Source: Gilvimarinus gilvus
GTDB taxonomy: Bacteria > Pseudomonadota > Gammaproteobacteria > Pseudomonadales > Cellvibrionaceae
Length of the DNA stretch: 64,000 nucleotides
Direction: 5' to 3'
Assembly (NCBI RefSeq): GCF_030518155.1
Contig: NZ_JAULRU010000418.1
Coordinates: forward strand, 1-64,000
This document shows positions 34,225 to 46,555 of the stretch, in pieces. Positions within the stretch are counted from its first letter, which is position 1, and every line of letters starts with the position of its first letter. Both the position numbers and the translations under genes were made by a program. Below the pieces are notes generated by a model. The model was given only the letters and a program-made list of their open reading frames with translations, was not told the DNA's origin and did not search any database.

Positions 34225-37200
34225 ATGCGGTTAAAATGTATCAAATTGGCGGGGTTTAAGTCTTTTGTTGACCCTACAACGGTAAATTTTCCCAGTAATT
34301 TATGTGCCGTAGTCGGCCCGAATGGGTGCGGCAAGTCAAATATCATCGACGCCGTGCGTTGGGTCATGGGGGAATCGTCCGCCAAAAACCTGCGCGGCGA
34401 GTCTATGACGGATGTTATTTTTAACGGTTCCGGTGGCCGCAAACCAGTAGGCCAAGCCTCCATTGAGCTGGTTTTCGACAACAGTGACGGCTCCTTACTG
34501 GGCGAGTACGCAGCCTTTACCGAAATCTCTATCAAGCGCAAAGTAAGCCGGGACGCCCAAAATATCTATTATCTCAACGGCGCAAAGTGTCGCCGTAGGG
34601 ATATTACTGACATTTTCCTGGGCACCGGTCTTGGACCGCGCAGCTATGCCATTATCGAACAGGGCATGATATCTCGCTTGATTGAAGCGAAACCCGAAGA
34701 GCTGCGCGTATACATCGAAGAGGCGGCGGGAATCTCTAAGTACAAGGAGCGTCGGCGTGACACCGAAAACCGGATGCGTCGAACCCATGAAAACCTTGAG
34801 CGTTTAACCGATATCCGAGAAGAACTTGAGCGCCAGCTTTCTCGTTTAGAGCGGCAGGCACAAGCGGCAGAGAAATATACCGAGTACAAGAAGCAAGAAC
34901 GCGGCCTAAAAGCCCAGGTTCAGGCTCTAAAATATCGGGACCTAGACGCCCAGGCTCAGTCCAAACAGTCGGCCATTCGCGACCTCGAAGTCAAGATGGA
35001 ATCGTTCGTCACCGACCAGGTCAGCAAAGACACTCAAATCGAGAAATACAGAACGCAGTACACGGAACTTGGCGACAAATTTAACGAAGTTCAGGGGCGT
35101 TTCTACTCTATTGGCGCAGACATTGCCCGAATAGAGCAAAGTATTAAACACGCTGAAGAGCGTAATCGGCAGCTGCAAACAGACGTAGAGCGTACCGACC
35201 GTGAAGCCCGTGAAGTGAAAGATCGGTTGCAAACAGACACTGAGCGCGAGCAGCTTTGGCAGGCAGAACTGCTGGAGATTGAGCCGGAGCTAGAAATGAT
35301 AGAGGCCGCGGAGCAGTCGTCAGGAGACCTGTTGCAAGAAGCGGAAGAACTGATGCAGAGCTGGCAGAGCGACTGGGATCAGTTTAATCAGCGCGCGGCA
35401 GAACCGCGTCAACGAGCCGAAGTACAGCAGTCCAGAATCCAGCATTTGGAGCAGGTGCAACAGCGCTTATTGGTACGAATTGAAAAACTCGAGGAAGAAA
35501 AGCGAGGCCTGGGTGAAGACCTCGGGCAAGATGACGAAATCGACATACTTCGGGAGGAGATGGTCGAGCTGGAGCTGGAGCTCGAGTCGACGCGCGAAAA
35601 AAGCGACGATTATGTGACAACTTTGGAAAACAAGCGGTCAGAAAATCGTCAACTCTCAGATGAGCTCGACCGTCAGCGCGGCGCCCTGCAAAGCATGCGC
35701 GGCCGTCACGCCTCTTTGGAGGCGCTGCAACAAGCCGCCTTAGGTGAAAAGAACAAGGCGGTGAGCGAGTGGCTGGAAGCGCAGTCTCTGGTTGATGCAC
35801 CGCGTGTGGCGGAACAAATTACCGCTCGTAACGGTTGGGATACTGCGCTCGAGACGGTACTGGGTAATACCCTACAAGCCGTGTGCGTAGACGGTGTCGA
35901 CCGCGTTGTCGGGACCATAGAAGGACTGAGCCAGGGAGAGCTGATTTTACTGGACTCAAACGCTCAAAGTGATACCGCCCAGTTCAGCAAAGCGGAAACG
36001 TTGGCCAGTCATGTCGAGGCACAATGGGACATTAAAGGGCTGCTCGGTGGTATATATGTGGCCGATAGTCTTAGTGATGCTCTCGCTATTCGCAGTACCC
36101 TGAGCGCCGGTGAGTCCGTCGTGACCAAAGAGGGCATTTGGTTGAGCGCGCACTGGATAAAAGTGGCACGAGAAACCGATGCCAGCGCCGGTGTTATTGC
36201 ACGCCGACAGGAGCTGGAAACGCTGAGCGAAGATATTGCCGCTAGTGAGCAGTCAGTAGAAGACTTAGCCATAAAACTGGAACAAAACCGCGAAGCGATT
36301 AAAAATACCGAAAGCGAGCGAGAGCAGCAGCGCCGTGAATTGGATCGCCTAAATGCTCGTCACAGCGAGCTGCGTTCCAATATTAGCGCCAAACAGGTCA
36401 AGGTAGAGCAGCTTGGCGAGCGCAAATCCCGGCTTAATCGTGACGTTGATGATGCGCGCGAGCAAATGGAGCAAGAGGCCGAGCAACTGGCTGAAGCGCG
36501 CACCATATTAAGTGACGCCATCGAGTCAATGGAAGCCGATACGCAAGAGCGCGAAACCTTACTCGCCACGCGTGACAATTTGCGCGGCAAGCTCGATGGA
36601 GCCCGGCAAAAGGCTCGTCATGACAAAGACAAGGCGCACGAGTTGCAATTGCGAGCATCATCACTGAATACGCAAATCGATAGTATTAAGCTTAATATTG
36701 CCCGAATGCTGGAGCAAAGCGAGGCGCTAGAAGAACGACGTGAGCAACTCGCTAAGTCTATGAGCGAGAATCGCGATCCAGCTGAAGAAAATAAGCTGGA
36801 GCTAGAGGCCGCGTTAGCGAAGCGAATTTCGGTCGAAGAAGAGCTTAGCGAATCTCGCCGGGCTCTTGAAACGGTAGAGCATGACTTGCGAGAAGCCGAG
36901 CAATCACGCAACCGGGCAGAGCAGGAAGTTCAGGCCGTACGGTCCCATCTGGAGCAAGAGCGGCTGGCCGCGCAGACCTTTGAAGTGCAGCGCAAAACAT
37001 TGGCTGATCAGTTGGCCGAGGATAACTACGATTTAGAGAGTCTTTTGCAGAGCATTCCAGAAGATGCAGAAATCAAGCCTCTTGAGCTCGAGCTTGAACA
37101 AATCGCGGCCAGAGTTTCTCGTCTTGGCGCCATTAACCTTGCCGCTATTGATGAGTACAAGTCTGAATCGGAGCGGAAAAATTATTTAGATGCGCAAAAC

Positions 37201-37737
37201 GAAGACTTAATGGAAGCTTTGGAAACACTTGAAAATGCCATTAAAAAAATCGACCGTGAAACACGTACGCGCTTTAGAGAAACCTTCGATAAGGTAAATA
37301 CTGGGCTACAGGAACTCTTTCCTAAAGTGTTTGGTGGTGGCCACGCTTATTTGGAATTAACCGGCGAGGATTTGCTCGATACCGGCATCGCTATCATGGC
37401 CCGCCCGCCGGGTAAGCGCAACAGTACCATTCATTTGTTGTCCGGTGGTGAGAAAGCGCTTACCGCAATCGCTTTGGTATTCTCAATTTTCCGTCTGAAT
37501 CCAGCCCCATTCTGCATGCTGGATGAGGTGGACGCGCCACTGGATGATGCCAACGTTGGCCGTTATGCCCGGATGGTTGAAGAAATGTCTGAACATGTAC
37601 AGTTTATTTATATTACCCACAACAAAATTGCCATGGAAATGGCGCATCAGTTGATGGGTGTGACTATGCACGAGCCCGGCGTTTCGCGCCTGGTTACTGT
37701 AGATGTTGATGAGGCCGCCGAACTCGCTGCGGTATAA
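34225..37737 (+). CDS. smc: Chromosome segregation protein SMC
   Basis: 1170 residues. Walker A GPNGCGKSNIIDAVRW near the N terminus, then long coiled coils (about 170-500 and 660-1000) around a hinge (about 510-650). The C-terminal head has signature LLSGGEKALTAIAL and Walker B FCMLDEVDAPLDD. It is the ATP-driven DNA-bridging subunit of condensin. No scpA or scpB is in the window. The smc-zipA-ligA order is typical of Pseudomonas-like gammaproteobacteria that use SMC in place of, or beside, MukBEF. A 264-bp spacer before it carries no recognisable gene. Confidence 0.96.
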   Translation: MRLKCIKLAGFKSFVDPTTVNFPSNLCAVVGPNGCGKSNIIDAVRWVMGESSAKNLRGESMTDVIFNGSGGRKPVGQASIELVFDNSDGSLLGEYAAFTEISIKRKVSRDAQNIYYLNGAKCRRRDITDIFLGTGLGPRSYAIIEQGMISRLIEAKPEELRVYIEEAAGISKYKERRRDTENRMRRTHENLERLTDIREELERQLSRLERQAQAAEKYTEYKKQERGLKAQVQALKYRDLDAQAQSKQSAIRDLEVKMESFVTDQVSKDTQIEKYRTQYTELGDKFNEVQGRFYSIGADIARIEQSIKHAEERNRQLQTDVERTDREAREVKDRLQTDTEREQLWQAELLEIEPELEMIEAAEQSSGDLLQEAEELMQSWQSDWDQFNQRAAEPRQRAEVQQSRIQHLEQVQQRLLVRIEKLEEEKRGLGEDLGQDDEIDILREEMVELELELESTREKSDDYVTTLENKRSENRQLSDELDRQRGALQSMRGRHASLEALQQAALGEKNKAVSEWLEAQSLVDAPRVAEQITARNGWDTALETVLGNTLQAVCVDGVDRVVGTIEGLSQGELILLDSNAQSDTAQFSKAETLASHVEAQWDIKGLLGGIYVADSLSDALAIRSTLSAGESVVTKEGIWLSAHWIKVARETDASAGVIARRQELETLSEDIAASEQSVEDLAIKLEQNREAIKNTESEREQQRRELDRLNARHSELRSNISAKQVKVEQLGERKSRLNRDVDDAREQMEQEAEQLAEARTILSDAIESMEADTQERETLLATRDNLRGKLDGARQKARHDKDKAHELQLRASSLNTQIDSIKLNIARMLEQSEALEERREQLAKSMSENRDPAEENKLELEAALAKRISVEEELSESRRALETVEHDLREAEQSRNRAEQEVQAVRSHLEQERLAAQTFEVQRKTLADQLAEDNYDLESLLQSIPEDAEIKPLELELEQIAARVSRLGAINLAAIDEYKSESERKNYLDAQNEDLMEALETLENAIKKIDRETRTRFRETFDKVNTGLQELFPKVFGGGHAYLELTGEDLLDTGIAIMARPPGKRNSTIHLLSGGEKALTAIALVFSIFRLNPAPFCMLDEVDAPLDDANVGRYARMVEEMSEHVQFIYITHNKIAMEMAHQLMGVTMHEPGVSRLVTVDVDEAAELAAV

Positions 37738-37774
37738 CTGTTAATAAATTTATGAAGATGCTGGATAGGGTGCT

Positions 37775-40776
<3,002 letters not shown>

Positions 40777-40794
40777 CGCGAAAGGTGATGTGTT

Positions 40795-41220
40795 ATGGAT
40801 TGCGAATCGATTGTGTACGGCTGTATTAAAGACAGCATTATCGGCGAAGGGCAGAGTGAGCGAATCCAGATAAACCGGGGAGCTATGCTTACCTTGCCGC
40901 GTGCAGAGGACTGGCCGTTCTTGTGCCAGGAAATGTTTTCTATTCCCGACCCGATCGCGCAGCCTGGCAATTACCAAACCGACGTAATGCATTTTGGGGC
41001 GTCTTATCGCGCGGTGGAGTACGAGTGGAATCAGTGGATTGAGCAATTTGAAGGTCTGCTGAGCCGTATGTATTGGGTATCCGCAACCGTACACCTAGAA
41101 ACCGAGTTAAGTGGCACGCACACGTTCACTTGGGAGTGCAAGCGCAATTTTCATGTTCCGGGCTCTGGAGATATGTTCGTCCAGTGCCAGTGGAGCCACG
41201 AAGACTATTTAAGAGCTTAA
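40795..41220 (+). CDS. Conserved hypothetical protein
   Basis: 141-residue soluble protein with no signal or membrane segment, rich in aromatic residues (YEWNQWIEQFEGLLSRMYWVSA) and with a beta-strand-like C-terminal half (VHLETELSGTHTFTWECKRN). I do not recognise the family. AAGGTG precedes its ATG. It lies 18 nt after ligA and 3 nt before hemB, so it is probably cotranscribed with them. Confidence 0.8.
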   Translation: MDCESIVYGCIKDSIIGEGQSERIQINRGAMLTLPRAEDWPFLCQEMFSIPDPIAQPGNYQTDVMHFGASYRAVEYEWNQWIEQFEGLLSRMYWVSATVHLETELSGTHTFTWECKRNFHVPGSGDMFVQCQWSHEDYLRA

Positions 41221-41223
41221 TTT

Positions 41224-42195
41224 ATGCGCAACGCTGATTTTCGTTTTCGTCGCTTGCGTCGTACCCCGGCGCTGAGAGATATGGTTCGCGAGACTGAGTT
41301 ATCTGTAAAAGACCTGATTCTACCTGTCTTTGTTCAGGAAAATGCGACCGCGCCCGTAGCGATCGACTCAATGCCGGGCGTGGTTCGACACCCGGAAAGC
41401 CAATTAGCCGATGTGGTTCGACAGGCCTGGGACCTAGGCATCAAAGCCGTTCTCCTGTTTGGTGTTTCTGAGCACAAAGATGCCGCCGGTTCCGATACCT
41501 GGGACGATGGTGGCTTACTCGCGCGCATGATTGCAACGGCGAAAACCGCAGCGCCCGACATCACCGTAATCAGCGACAATTGTTTCTGTGAATATACCGA
41601 TCATGGTCACTGTGGTGTGGTTAGTAACGGGGACGTCGATAATGACAAAACTCTGCGCAATCTACAGAAACAGGTGGTAAATTGCGCTAGGGCGGGGGTC
41701 GATATGATTGCCCCCTCTGGCATGATGGACGGTATGATTGGGGCTATTCGAGAAGCTCTGGATGACGCGGGTTTTAGCCATTTGCCGGTAATGTCATACT
41801 CGACTAAATTTGCCTCGGCCTTTTATGGGCCGTTTCGCGATGCTGTGGATAGCACCTTCAAAGGCAGTCGCAGCACCTATCAAATGGACTTTGCGAATGG
41901 CCGGGAGGCACTGGCCGAGTCGTTAGAGGATGAAGCGGAAGGTGCGGATATACTCATGGTTAAGCCCGGCATTGCCTATCTCGATGTGCTTGCCGACATC
42001 AGACGCCACAGTAGCCGGCCTCTGGCGGTGTATCATGTCAGCGGCGAATACGCCATGATCAAAGCGTCGGCGGCGGCTGGGGTTATTGACGAGGAAGCCA
42101 TTGTCAAAGAGACAATGGTTGCGTTTAAGCGAGCGGGTGCCGATCTTATTATTACGTATTACGCAATGGATATTGCCCGATGGCTCAGCCGGTAA
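41224..42195 (+). CDS. hemB: Delta-aminolevulinic acid dehydratase
   Basis: Condenses two 5-aminolevulinates to porphobilinogen in heme synthesis. 323 residues. Schiff-base lysines K195 (YSTKFAS) and K247 (LMVKPG) are present. The cysteine-rich loop NCFCEYTDHGHCG marks the zinc-dependent class. Normal length. Confidence 0.96.
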   Translation: MRNADFRFRRLRRTPALRDMVRETELSVKDLILPVFVQENATAPVAIDSMPGVVRHPESQLADVVRQAWDLGIKAVLLFGVSEHKDAAGSDTWDDGGLLARMIATAKTAAPDITVISDNCFCEYTDHGHCGVVSNGDVDNDKTLRNLQKQVVNCARAGVDMIAPSGMMDGMIGAIREALDDAGFSHLPVMSYSTKFASAFYGPFRDAVDSTFKGSRSTYQMDFANGREALAESLEDEAEGADILMVKPGIAYLDVLADIRRHSSRPLAVYHVSGEYAMIKASAAAGVIDEEAIVKETMVAFKRAGADLIITYYAMDIARWLSR

Positions 42196-42204
42196 CCTCT
42201 CTAT

Positions 42205-42525
42205 ATGTCTAAACAACTTGTTATTGCTTTAGTTGCCACTATCTTCGGAATAGTCACCATTGGTGTGGGGCTTTTTGTACTGAGCCAAACACCGGCTACA
42301 ACGCAGATAAGTCCAGGGCAAGCGCCAGAAACAAAGGATCTGGCTGAAACCCATCTGTATGTTCCTCAAATTGATGCCTCGGGTACTCTCACAGGTCGTG
42401 ATATCTCTGATTTAACCCCCGGCTCAGAACCCTGGTGTGACGCGATGATGGATATGCCGGACCACGAATTCCAGGCCGAAAATGCCAAAGTTTTTGCAGA
42501 CCACTGTATTTACACCAAACCATAA
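42205..42525 (+). CDS. DUF3012-like membrane-anchored small protein
   Basis: 106 residues: one N-terminal hydrophobic segment (LVIALVATIFGIVTIGVGLF), a linker, and a C-terminal segment PGSEPWCDAMMDMPDHEF ... FADHC that resembles DUF3012. Function unknown. The two Cys of that domain may form a disulfide if the domain is periplasmic. 9 nt after hemB. Confidence 0.75.
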   Translation: MSKQLVIALVATIFGIVTIGVGLFVLSQTPATTQISPGQAPETKDLAETHLYVPQIDASGTLTGRDISDLTPGSEPWCDAMMDMPDHEFQAENAKVFADHCIYTKP

Positions 42526-42544
42526 TTCTAGTGAGCGTTAGCCT

Positions 42545-43402
42545 GTGAGCTTAGACCTCGAACACACCATGAACTCAATCCGGGATAACTCCCTGCAGGG
42601 AAAATTTCACCGTCTGCGCAGCAACAAAGCGTTTGAATTATTCGTTGTGGGCATTATTGTTTTTTCGGCATTGGTAATAGGTGCAAAAACTTACGACATC
42701 CCTCCAATTCTCTCGCAAATCATCGTGATAACCGATTGGTTTATTACGCTTTTCTTTCTGGTTGAAATCACCATACGGTTTATCGGTGAGCCTTATAAGA
42801 GAAACTTTTTTAAATCGGCATGGAATATATTTGACGCCCTGATTGTTATTGTCAGTTTGGTTCCGATTGAAGACAGTGAAATGGCCTTGATTGGTCGCTT
42901 GATTCGTGTATTCCGTGTTCTGAGAATGGTTTCAATTATTCCAGAGTTGCGAATATTAATCAGCTCATTACTTAAAGCAATGCCGCAACTCGGCTATGTT
43001 GCGCTGCTGATGTTTATTATCTTCTATATATACGGTGCGGTAGGCAGTTTCTTTTTTGCCCCAATTAACGATGTCCTTTGGGGGGATATTGCGGTCAGTA
43101 TGTTGACGCTGTTTCGGGTGATGACGTTCGAGGACTGGACAGATGTTATGTACGAGACGATGGAGCAGTACCCGCTAAGCTGGATATTCTACGTCAGTTT
43201 CATATTTCTAACGGCGTTTGCTTTTCTGAATATGATTATCGGGATTGTTGTTAACGTCATTGAGTCGGAAAACCGTGCCCGCCAACTGGAAGAGGAGGGC
43301 GAGCAGCCAAACCGGGCTGACCTCGAGGTACAGCTTCAGCACCTGCAGGCTTCTGTGGATGAACTGTTAAAACGGGCGGGCAGTAGTGGGGAGCAACGCT
43401 AG
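42545..43402 (+). CDS. Bacterial voltage-gated cation channel (BacNav/Cav-like)
   Basis: 285 residues, GTG start (an ATG at 42569 is an alternative). Six membrane segments: S1-S4 with an S4 carrying four Arg at three-residue spacing (GRLIRVFRVLRMV), then a pore with the filter T194-F195-E196-D197-W198-T199-D200, and S6 FAFLNMIIGIVVNVIE. A C-terminal coiled coil (about 243-280) should make the tetramer. One pore domain per subunit identifies the NaChBac/NavAb class, not eukaryotic four-domain channels. The two Asp in the filter suggest calcium permeation; see findings. Confidence 0.9.
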   Translation: MSLDLEHTMNSIRDNSLQGKFHRLRSNKAFELFVVGIIVFSALVIGAKTYDIPPILSQIIVITDWFITLFFLVEITIRFIGEPYKRNFFKSAWNIFDALIVIVSLVPIEDSEMALIGRLIRVFRVLRMVSIIPELRILISSLLKAMPQLGYVALLMFIIFYIYGAVGSFFFAPINDVLWGDIAVSMLTLFRVMTFEDWTDVMYETMEQYPLSWIFYVSFIFLTAFAFLNMIIGIVVNVIESENRARQLEEEGEQPNRADLEVQLQHLQASVDELLKRAGSSGEQR

Positions 43403-43433
43403 GGGAACAGTGCTCATGTGCGCGAATCTAGGT

Positions 43434-44012
43434 TTACAGTAGCGCTTCAGGAAAAAAACGTGTGAGCTTTTTGCGCAACGCTTCAATCTCAATGGGCTTG
43501 GCAAGGTAATCATTTACGCCATGATCAATAGCCTCGCGAATTTGACTGGCCTGGGTTATCGATGTGGTCATTACAAATTGACTTTCGTTATAACGGTCCG
43601 ATGCCAGCATGGCGCTGTGCACCTCCAATCCACTCTTAATAGGCATATTCCAGTCAGAGAGTATTAGGTGAAATGGCAGCGGTGTGTCATACATTAAATT
43701 AATGGCTTCCTGACCATCCATGGCTATATCGACGTTAATAAAGCCCAACTGTTCTAGGTTGGCAGCCAATAATTTTGCACAGTATTCATCGTCGTCAACG
43801 ACAAGAGTTCTAACGTCTGCGGCCTTAAGGTTTGCAGTGGTGCTTTTTGTCTGACTATCAAATTTTGTTAAAATGGCTGAAAGCTTTGTCAGCAACTGTG
43901 TTGCACTGGCTTGCTTTTCACTTGGCAGGGAATTGATATTTTTACTTAGCCAGCTGACCCTTTGTCCCAGAGTGTCTTTCAGCAATGCGAGTTCTTCAGG
44001 TGAGAAGTTCAT
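43434..44012 (-). CDS. Single-domain response regulator with an N-terminal helical extension
   Basis: 192 residues. Residues 1-60 are helical and polar; residues 67-190 form a receiver domain with acidic pocket D73-D75, phosphoacceptor D120 in LILSDWNMP, T149 and K172 (LAKPI). No output domain follows, so it works by protein contact like CheY. No kinase gene is adjacent. Divergent from the DUF815 gene across 127 bp. Confidence 0.9.
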   Translation of the reverse strand: MNFSPEELALLKDTLGQRVSWLSKNINSLPSEKQASATQLLTKLSAILTKFDSQTKSTTANLKAADVRTLVVDDDEYCAKLLAANLEQLGFINVDIAMDGQEAINLMYDTPLPFHLILSDWNMPIKSGLEVHSAMLASDRYNESQFVMTTSITQASQIREAIDHGVNDYLAKPIEIEALRKKLTRFFPEALL

Positions 44013-44139
44013 GACGGCAGAGTGCTACCTCCTATCTCATAGGTATCTCTCCCTACTATAGAACAGACTTTGAATGTTTGCCTTGATTTTTCAGGTGCAA
44101 TTGATATGGTTGCCAGCTTTACCCTAAGAGTGAGCGACT

Positions 44140-44997
44140 ATGACGGATGTAAGCCAGCTATTCGATCGTCTCAATTCCCTGCTTGATCGTATCGAGCCTC
44201 TGTTGGTGGATAGTACACCTGCATGTGACTGGCAAGCCCCGGCCTTTTATTGGCGCAGTACTAAATCTGGCGGCTATTTGCAGGCTGTGTATGATCCTCA
44301 TCATATAGACCTCGAAGCATTGCAAAATGTCGACCAACAAAAAAAAGCCATATTGCGCAACACGCGTCAATTTGCCCAAGGTTTACCCGCAAACAACATA
44401 CTTCTGACAGGTGCCCGGGGAACCGGCAAATCAACTCTTATAAAAAGTTGTTGGTATTTACAAAAGGACCTGGTGAAGCTGATAGAAATCGATAAGCCAG
44501 ATTTGGGAGATTTAGGCCAGTTGCTGACTATCTTGGCTCAGATGCCCGATGAACGCTTTATCGTCTACTGTGATGACTTGTCGTTCGAGGAGGGAGAGCA
44601 TCAATACAAAGCCCTTAAATCTGCACTTGATGGTTCCATTATAGCCCCACGCGATAACGTTGTGTTCTACGCCACGAGCAATCGACGCCATTTACTCCCG
44701 CATAAAATGAGCGAAAATCTCGAAACTGATCTGGTAGACGGCGATATTCGTCCCGGCGACGCTGTCGAAGAAAAGACCTCGCTGTCTGAACGGTTTGGTC
44801 TCTGGCTAAGCTTCTATCCTTTCCGTCAGGAAGAGTACATGTCCGCAGCCCAAACCTGGGTTGAGTCGATGGGCGGGCAGTGGAGCGATGAAGTGCGTGC
44901 GGCGGCGCTGCGCTGGAGTATGGCCAGGGGCTCACGCAGTGGTCGCGTCGCCTGGCAATTTGCCCGCGACTACGTCGGCAATCAACGCCTGCAGTAA
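44140..44997 (+). CDS. DUF815 AAA+ ATPase
   Basis: 285 residues. Walker A GARGTGKST at 91-99, Walker B-like IVYCDDLSFE, sensor-like ATSNRRHLLP and Arg-containing SERFGLWLSFYPF. DUF815 proteins are conserved AAA+ ATPases of unknown substrate. The gene converges on glgA with a 28-bp gap. Confidence 0.9.
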   Translation: MTDVSQLFDRLNSLLDRIEPLLVDSTPACDWQAPAFYWRSTKSGGYLQAVYDPHHIDLEALQNVDQQKKAILRNTRQFAQGLPANNILLTGARGTGKSTLIKSCWYLQKDLVKLIEIDKPDLGDLGQLLTILAQMPDERFIVYCDDLSFEEGEHQYKALKSALDGSIIAPRDNVVFYATSNRRHLLPHKMSENLETDLVDGDIRPGDAVEEKTSLSERFGLWLSFYPFRQEEYMSAAQTWVESMGGQWSDEVRAAALRWSMARGSRSGRVAWQFARDYVGNQRLQ

Positions 44998-45025
44998 CAA
45001 GCCGGCTGGCGGCTCTGCCGGGGCC

Positions 45026-46534
45026 TCAGCCTGCCACTCGTATTTGACTATCGTTTTCTTTTAGCAGCGATTCGTACAGGTCGACATAACGCTGACTGCT
45101 AACCCCCCAACTAAAGTCTTGCGCCATGCCATTTTTCTGCATCTTTGTCCAAAGTGGCGTGTTCTGATAACAAATATAGGCTTTATTCAGTGTGGCCAAT
45201 AAGCTTGTGGCGGTAGCATCGCAGAACAAAAATCCAGTTTCATCGATGTTATCCACGCCCAAACTGCCTTGCGTATAACCTTCAAGTTGAGAGTCGCTCA
45301 AATTAACCACAGTGTCGCGCAGGCCGCCAACATAGTGGCACAGCGGCAGGGTACCATAGCGCTGGCTGTACATTTGGTTGAGCCCGCACGGCTCGAACAG
45401 TGATGGCATCAAAAACACGTCGACACCAGCTTCAATTCGGTGGGATACACCCTCATCATAACCAATGTAAATTTTAACCTGTTGGGGAAATTTAGCTGCG
45501 AGTTCCAATAACGCTGTTTCATATTCTTGTTGACCCGAGCCCAAGGCGACAAACTGAGCGTCCGTTTGCGCGAGAAATTGCTCGAGTGCAGGTATCAAAA
45601 TGGCGAGGCCTTTTTGTTCCACAAGCCTACCTATAAAACCCAGAAGCAGCGTATCGGGGGTAGTTGCTAGTCCCAACTCCTTCTGTAATGCCGTCTTATT
45701 GAGCTGTTTTTTACTTAAGCTGCGGCGATTATAGTGGCAGGACAAATGCGTATCTGTACCAGGATTCCATACCTTATCGTCTATTCCGTTGACAATACCT
45801 GTCAGGTGACGTTTGCGCTGCTCCAATACGCCTTCAAGCCCGCAACCAAAGTCGGGGGTTTGAATTTCTTGAGCATAACTCGGGCTTACAGTGGTAACCC
45901 TGTCGCTATATACCAGGCCTGCTTTTAGGTAGGAGAACTCCCCCCAAAATTCCACTGATTCGTGATGCCACCAGTGCGTTGGCAATTGTAAAGCGTGAAA
46001 GGTTGCCTGATCGAAAAGCCCCCGATAGGCTAAGTTATGAATGGTAAACACGGTTTTGGGGCGATGCTCGCGTTCGTTGAGCAGGGCCGGTATTAGGCCG
46101 GTTTGCCAGTCATGGCAGTGAACCACATCGGCTTTCCAGTCAAGGCCAGCTTCGTTACAAGCTATGAGTTCGGCGACCTTGCAATAAACATAGAAACGCC
46201 ACGCATTGTCGTGCCAGTCAACACCTAGCTCATCGCCATAAAGTCCACCCTCACGGCTCGAGAAGGTTTTATGGTCAATAAACCAAACCGTTACCCGGCT
46301 TCCGGCCAGGCGCGATTGCCAAATTCGGACAGTTTCGCCCAGTATTTCGAGCTCATTGAGCAACTTGAGTCCGTTTGGTTTAGCGTTAGCGAGAGCTACT
46401 GAGTATCCCGGCAGTACTAACTTAACCTGTACACCTTGCTTGAGTAGGGCTCGGGGTAGTGCGCCCCCAACGTCCCCCAAACCGCCAGTTTTAGCGAGAG
46501 GGTAGGCTTCGCTACAGCAAAACAATATCTTCAC
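45026..46534 (-). CDS. glgA: Glycogen synthase (ADP-glucose, GT5)
   Basis: 502 residues, GTG start behind AGGAG. Transfers glucose from ADP-glucose to alpha-1,4-glucan ends. ADP-glucose-binding KTGGLGDVGG begins at K15; catalytic region PSLFEPCGLNQMYSQRYG near residue 380. Follows glgB by 21 nt in the same minus-strand operon. Confidence 0.96.
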   Translation of the reverse strand: MKILFCCSEAYPLAKTGGLGDVGGALPRALLKQGVQVKLVLPGYSVALANAKPNGLKLLNELEILGETVRIWQSRLAGSRVTVWFIDHKTFSSREGGLYGDELGVDWHDNAWRFYVYCKVAELIACNEAGLDWKADVVHCHDWQTGLIPALLNEREHRPKTVFTIHNLAYRGLFDQATFHALQLPTHWWHHESVEFWGEFSYLKAGLVYSDRVTTVSPSYAQEIQTPDFGCGLEGVLEQRKRHLTGIVNGIDDKVWNPGTDTHLSCHYNRRSLSKKQLNKTALQKELGLATTPDTLLLGFIGRLVEQKGLAILIPALEQFLAQTDAQFVALGSGQQEYETALLELAAKFPQQVKIYIGYDEGVSHRIEAGVDVFLMPSLFEPCGLNQMYSQRYGTLPLCHYVGGLRDTVVNLSDSQLEGYTQGSLGVDNIDETGFLFCDATATSLLATLNKAYICYQNTPLWTKMQKNGMAQDFSWGVSSQRYVDLYESLLKENDSQIRVAG

Positions 46535-46555
46535 AGTGAGCTCCTAAGGGTAAGT

